A stretch of DNA of 64,000 nucleotides. Source: CAZNNH01 sp964574335 (GTDB lineage Bacteria > Acidobacteriota > Vicinamibacteria > Fen-336). A program made the position numbers and the translations under genes. Location of the stretch: the NCBI GenBank assembly GCA_964574335.1, contig CAZNNH010000004.1:1-64000 (forward strand), given 5' to 3'. Below, one piece after another: positions 62,195 through 64,000 of the stretch. How positions within the stretch are numbered: the first letter of the stretch is position 1; every line of letters begins with the position of its first letter. The notes under the pieces are model-generated. The model searched no databases. It worked only from the letters and a program-made list of their open reading frames with translations, and was not told the DNA's origin.

Positions 62195-64000
62195 TCAGAA
62201 GTCGAAGCCCATCCAGAAGTCGAACTGCCACCCGCTAGAGACCACCTTCAAGTCGGTGAACTTGGTCCAGTCAAAGTGCAGCGGATAGCCCAGGAAGAAG
62301 ACCTGCAGGCCGAAGCCGAACGAGGCCCGTCCATCCACCAGGTGGAAGCCCTTCACCGGCTCCCCGAACCAGGTGGTCGGATCGTTGGCATCGTAGTTCA
62401 CGTACGAGGTGCCCGCGTCCGAGGAGGAGAAGGTGTACTCCTGCCCGTTGTACTTGGCGCCGCCGACCCCGGCATAGAGGGTCCCCCGAACCGGTCCCAG
62501 CAGGCCGATCGGCGTCGCCATCAGGTAGATCGCCGGCAGCCGCAGCTCGAGGTTGGCGTGGAATCCCTGGTTGCCGGCGATCGAGTAGTAGCGGAAGCCC
62601 CGCAGCGTGTGGTCGCCGCCGAAGTAGATGTAGTCGGGGTGGTTGCCGGTCGAGCGGAAGCCGTTGAAGCGCATTGCCAGGACCGAGGAGGTCGAGCCGA
62701 GGCGCAGGTACTTGCGCAGGTCGGCGCTCAGCGTGGTCCGCGACACCGAGTCTCCCAACGGTGGGGCCCACTCCACCCCGATCGAGAACGTGCTCCCATC
62801 CAGCGGACCCACATCCTGGAACCGGGTGGTCTCCTGGGTCAGGCGTATGGACAGCGGGACCATCAGCCCGTTGGCAAACGGCAGGGGTAGCCCGGCCGCC
62901 TCGTACTCGGCCTCGACCTGCGCCTGAATGTCCGGGTCCTGGTAGCGCTCGCGGATGTGGAAGGCGCCGGCAGAGACCGTCAGCCGCCGGAACTTGTCGA
63001 GGGGATACTGGGCGAAAGCCAAGCCGCCGCTCATCCGTTGGGTGAAGAACAACCCGGCCCGGAAGTCGTAGCTGTAGTAGGCGGCATAGCTGTTGTCGAA
63101 GAAGAAGATCGTGTTGTCCATGAGCGACGCGCCCCAGTGGAGGCGCCGCGACATGTTGGTGTAGGTCCCCTGGTAGGTGCGGAACTCGCGGATCGAGGCG
63201 GCGGTGACGGTGATGTTCTGGTCCCCCAGGACGTCGGTCAGGGCCACCTGGCTGCCGCCGAAGAAATCGCCGCCCGAGGTGACGCCGATGTTGAGGGGAG
63301 GCCTGCCCTCCAGGTACAACCCCTCGAACAGGCGCTTGCGCCGTTTGTTCTCGGCGACGATCTGGTGGGTCACGTCGGGCTGGAAGTCGACCACCTCTCC
63401 GGACGCCACCAGCACCTCCTGGTCGGCCTCCTTGAGCGGCTCGTTGGTCTCGATGGCGTGCAGCGCGTACTCACCCTTGTGGTAGCTGATGAAGGCGACC
63501 TTGTCGCCGTCCTTGCGGGGCAGCGGCGCCGGGGCGACGTTGCCGCCGAGCACGTCGGTGTACTGCCGGACCACCCCGGTGCGCAGGTCCAGACTGCGCA
63601 GGTTGAAGATCTCGTCGTCCTCGTTGGAGGCGTAGAACAACGTGTTGCCGTCCGGGGAGAAGACCGGCGTCAGGTCGTCGAAGGTGCCGAAGGTGAGCTG
63701 GGTGCGCTGGCTCGGGTCGCCCAGCGGGAAGGTGTAGATCTTGTCGTAGCCACTGATGTTACGGGTGTAGACGACGGTGCGACCGTCAGGCGAGACCCGG
63801 GGGTCGGAGTCGTAGAACGGGTCGCTCGTGAGGTTCCGGATGGTGCCGTCCTCGAGATCCATCAGGAACAGGTCCGATACCCCCCTCTGGATGCCGGAGA
63901 GGATCACGTGGTGGCCGTCGGGCAGCAAGCACGGCGACTTGGCCTGGTCGAGGGTCATCGGCAGCTTCTTGACCACCCGGCCGTCGAGCGGCGACATCAG
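62195..64000 (-). CDS. TolB-like propeller / outer-membrane beta-barrel protein (partial, 5' end outside window)
   Basis: The frame is open to the window edge, so the start is outside; 601 codons are visible. The N-terminal visible half has PD40/TolB propeller repeats (IRNLTSDPFYDSDPRVSPDGRTVVYT; TPVFSPDGNTLFYASN). The second half is rich in alternating aromatic strands and ends FWMGFDF, the terminal Phe expected of BAM-inserted barrels. The layout suits Omp85/surface-antigen-type barrels fused to a propeller, seen in Acidobacteria and Bacteroidetes as peptidase-like or transport proteins. It is divergently placed relative to nothing; rplU follows at 39 bp past its stop with its own promoter. 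Confidence 0.75.
   Translation of the reverse strand: MMSPLDGRVVKKLPMTLDQAKSPCLLPDGHHVILSGIQRGVSDLFLMDLEDGTIRNLTSDPFYDSDPRVSPDGRTVVYTRNISGYDKIYTFPLGDPSQRTQLTFGTFDDLTPVFSPDGNTLFYASNEDDEIFNLRSLDLRTGVVRQYTDVLGGNVAPAPLPRKDGDKVAFISYHKGEYALHAIETNEPLKEADQEVLVASGEVVDFQPDVTHQIVAENKRRKRLFEGLYLEGRPPLNIGVTSGGDFFGGSQVALTDVLGDQNITVTAASIREFRTYQGTYTNMSRRLHWGASLMDNTIFFFDNSYAAYYSYDFRAGLFFTQRMSGGLAFAQYPLDKFRRLTVSAGAFHIRERYQDPDIQAQVEAEYEAAGLPLPFANGLMVPLSIRLTQETTRFQDVGPLDGSTFSIGVEWAPPLGDSVSRTTLSADLRKYLRLGSTSSVLAMRFNGFRSTGNHPDYIYFGGDHTLRGFRYYSIAGNQGFHANLELRLPAIYLMATPIGLLGPVRGTLYAGVGGAKYNGQEYTFSSSDAGTSYVNYDANDPTTWFGEPVKGFHLVDGRASFGFGLQVFFLGYPLHFDWTKFTDLKVVSSGWQFDFWMGFDF

Overview
The window is a 64 kb high-GC piece of a bacterial chromosome that carries the predicted replication origin. 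It almost certainly comes from a Gram-negative (diderm) rod: it encodes LpxC, a heptose-1-phosphate adenylyltransferase, a Wzm/Wzt polysaccharide exporter, three SurA/PpiD-type periplasmic foldases, an outer-membrane beta-barrel and a full mreBCD-mrdA-rodA elongation operon. Content, GC level and gene style suggest Acidobacteriota (possibly the Thermoanaerobaculia group). That placement is inference; the 16S fragment at 1-946 would settle it. A run of exactly 10 Ns (9329-9338) shows that this is a scaffolded assembly.

Layout. 1-1415: 5' two thirds of a 16S rRNA gene (minus strand) with its promoter and boxA-like leader, then a tandem palindromic repeat that runs into the end of tyrS. 1406-4264: tyrS-purN-purM (minus). 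4423-5110: PrxQ-type peroxiredoxin and a LysW-like zinc ribbon (plus). 5154-7470: STAS protein and PpiD-like foldase (minus). 7662-10520: promoter, FecR-domain protein, and a GAF-GGDEF diguanylate cyclase broken by the assembly gap (plus). 10566-17801: mreB, mreC, mreD, mrdA, rodA, rng (plus), followed by an unknown gene. 18248-31716: a long minus-strand run read as atpH-A-G-D-C, wzm, wzt, hldC, mfd, a PPIase lipoprotein, surA and an alkyltransferase-like protein. 31882-37567: rpmH-rnpA-yidD-yidC-jag-rsmG-parA-parB-bactofilin (minus), with a parS site at the rsmG stop codon.

The predicted origin lies in the 350 bp between divergent rpmH and dnaA. To its right are dnaA, dnaN, recF, gyrB, gyrA and a lipoprotein (plus, to 47394). 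Then come pcrA/uvrD, glmS, glmU and a TPR protein (minus), lpxC (plus), and a minus-strand block: ECF sigma factor, STAS protein, unknown small protein, DUF1573 protein. Left of the sigma gene follow an S1/P1-nuclease-like secreted protein, ComF, a DksA-type zinc-finger protein, a divergent sigma54-activator-like ATPase, and rplU-rpmA-obgE-nadD-rsfS. The window ends inside a TolB-propeller/outer-membrane-barrel gene.

How it fits together. Most of the window is housekeeping: origin firing and segregation (DnaA, DnaN, ParABS, gyrase), cell shape (MreBCD, PBP2, RodA, bactofilin), envelope precursors (GlmS, GlmU, LpxC, Wzm/Wzt), membrane-protein and outer-membrane biogenesis (YidC, SurA, PpiD), ribosome assembly and ATP synthase F1. 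I saw no CRISPR array, prophage, insertion sequence, toxin-antitoxin pair, defence island or tRNA gene. The less ordinary features are the palindromic repeat at tyrS, a coupled ECF-sigma/STAS/unknown/DUF1573 cassette, a sigma54-activator-like protein with altered catalytic motifs, an S1/P1-like protein that seems to have lost metal ligands, a LysW-like zinc ribbon without the usual acceptor tail, and a parS site embedded in the rsmG stop codon beside a G10 tract.
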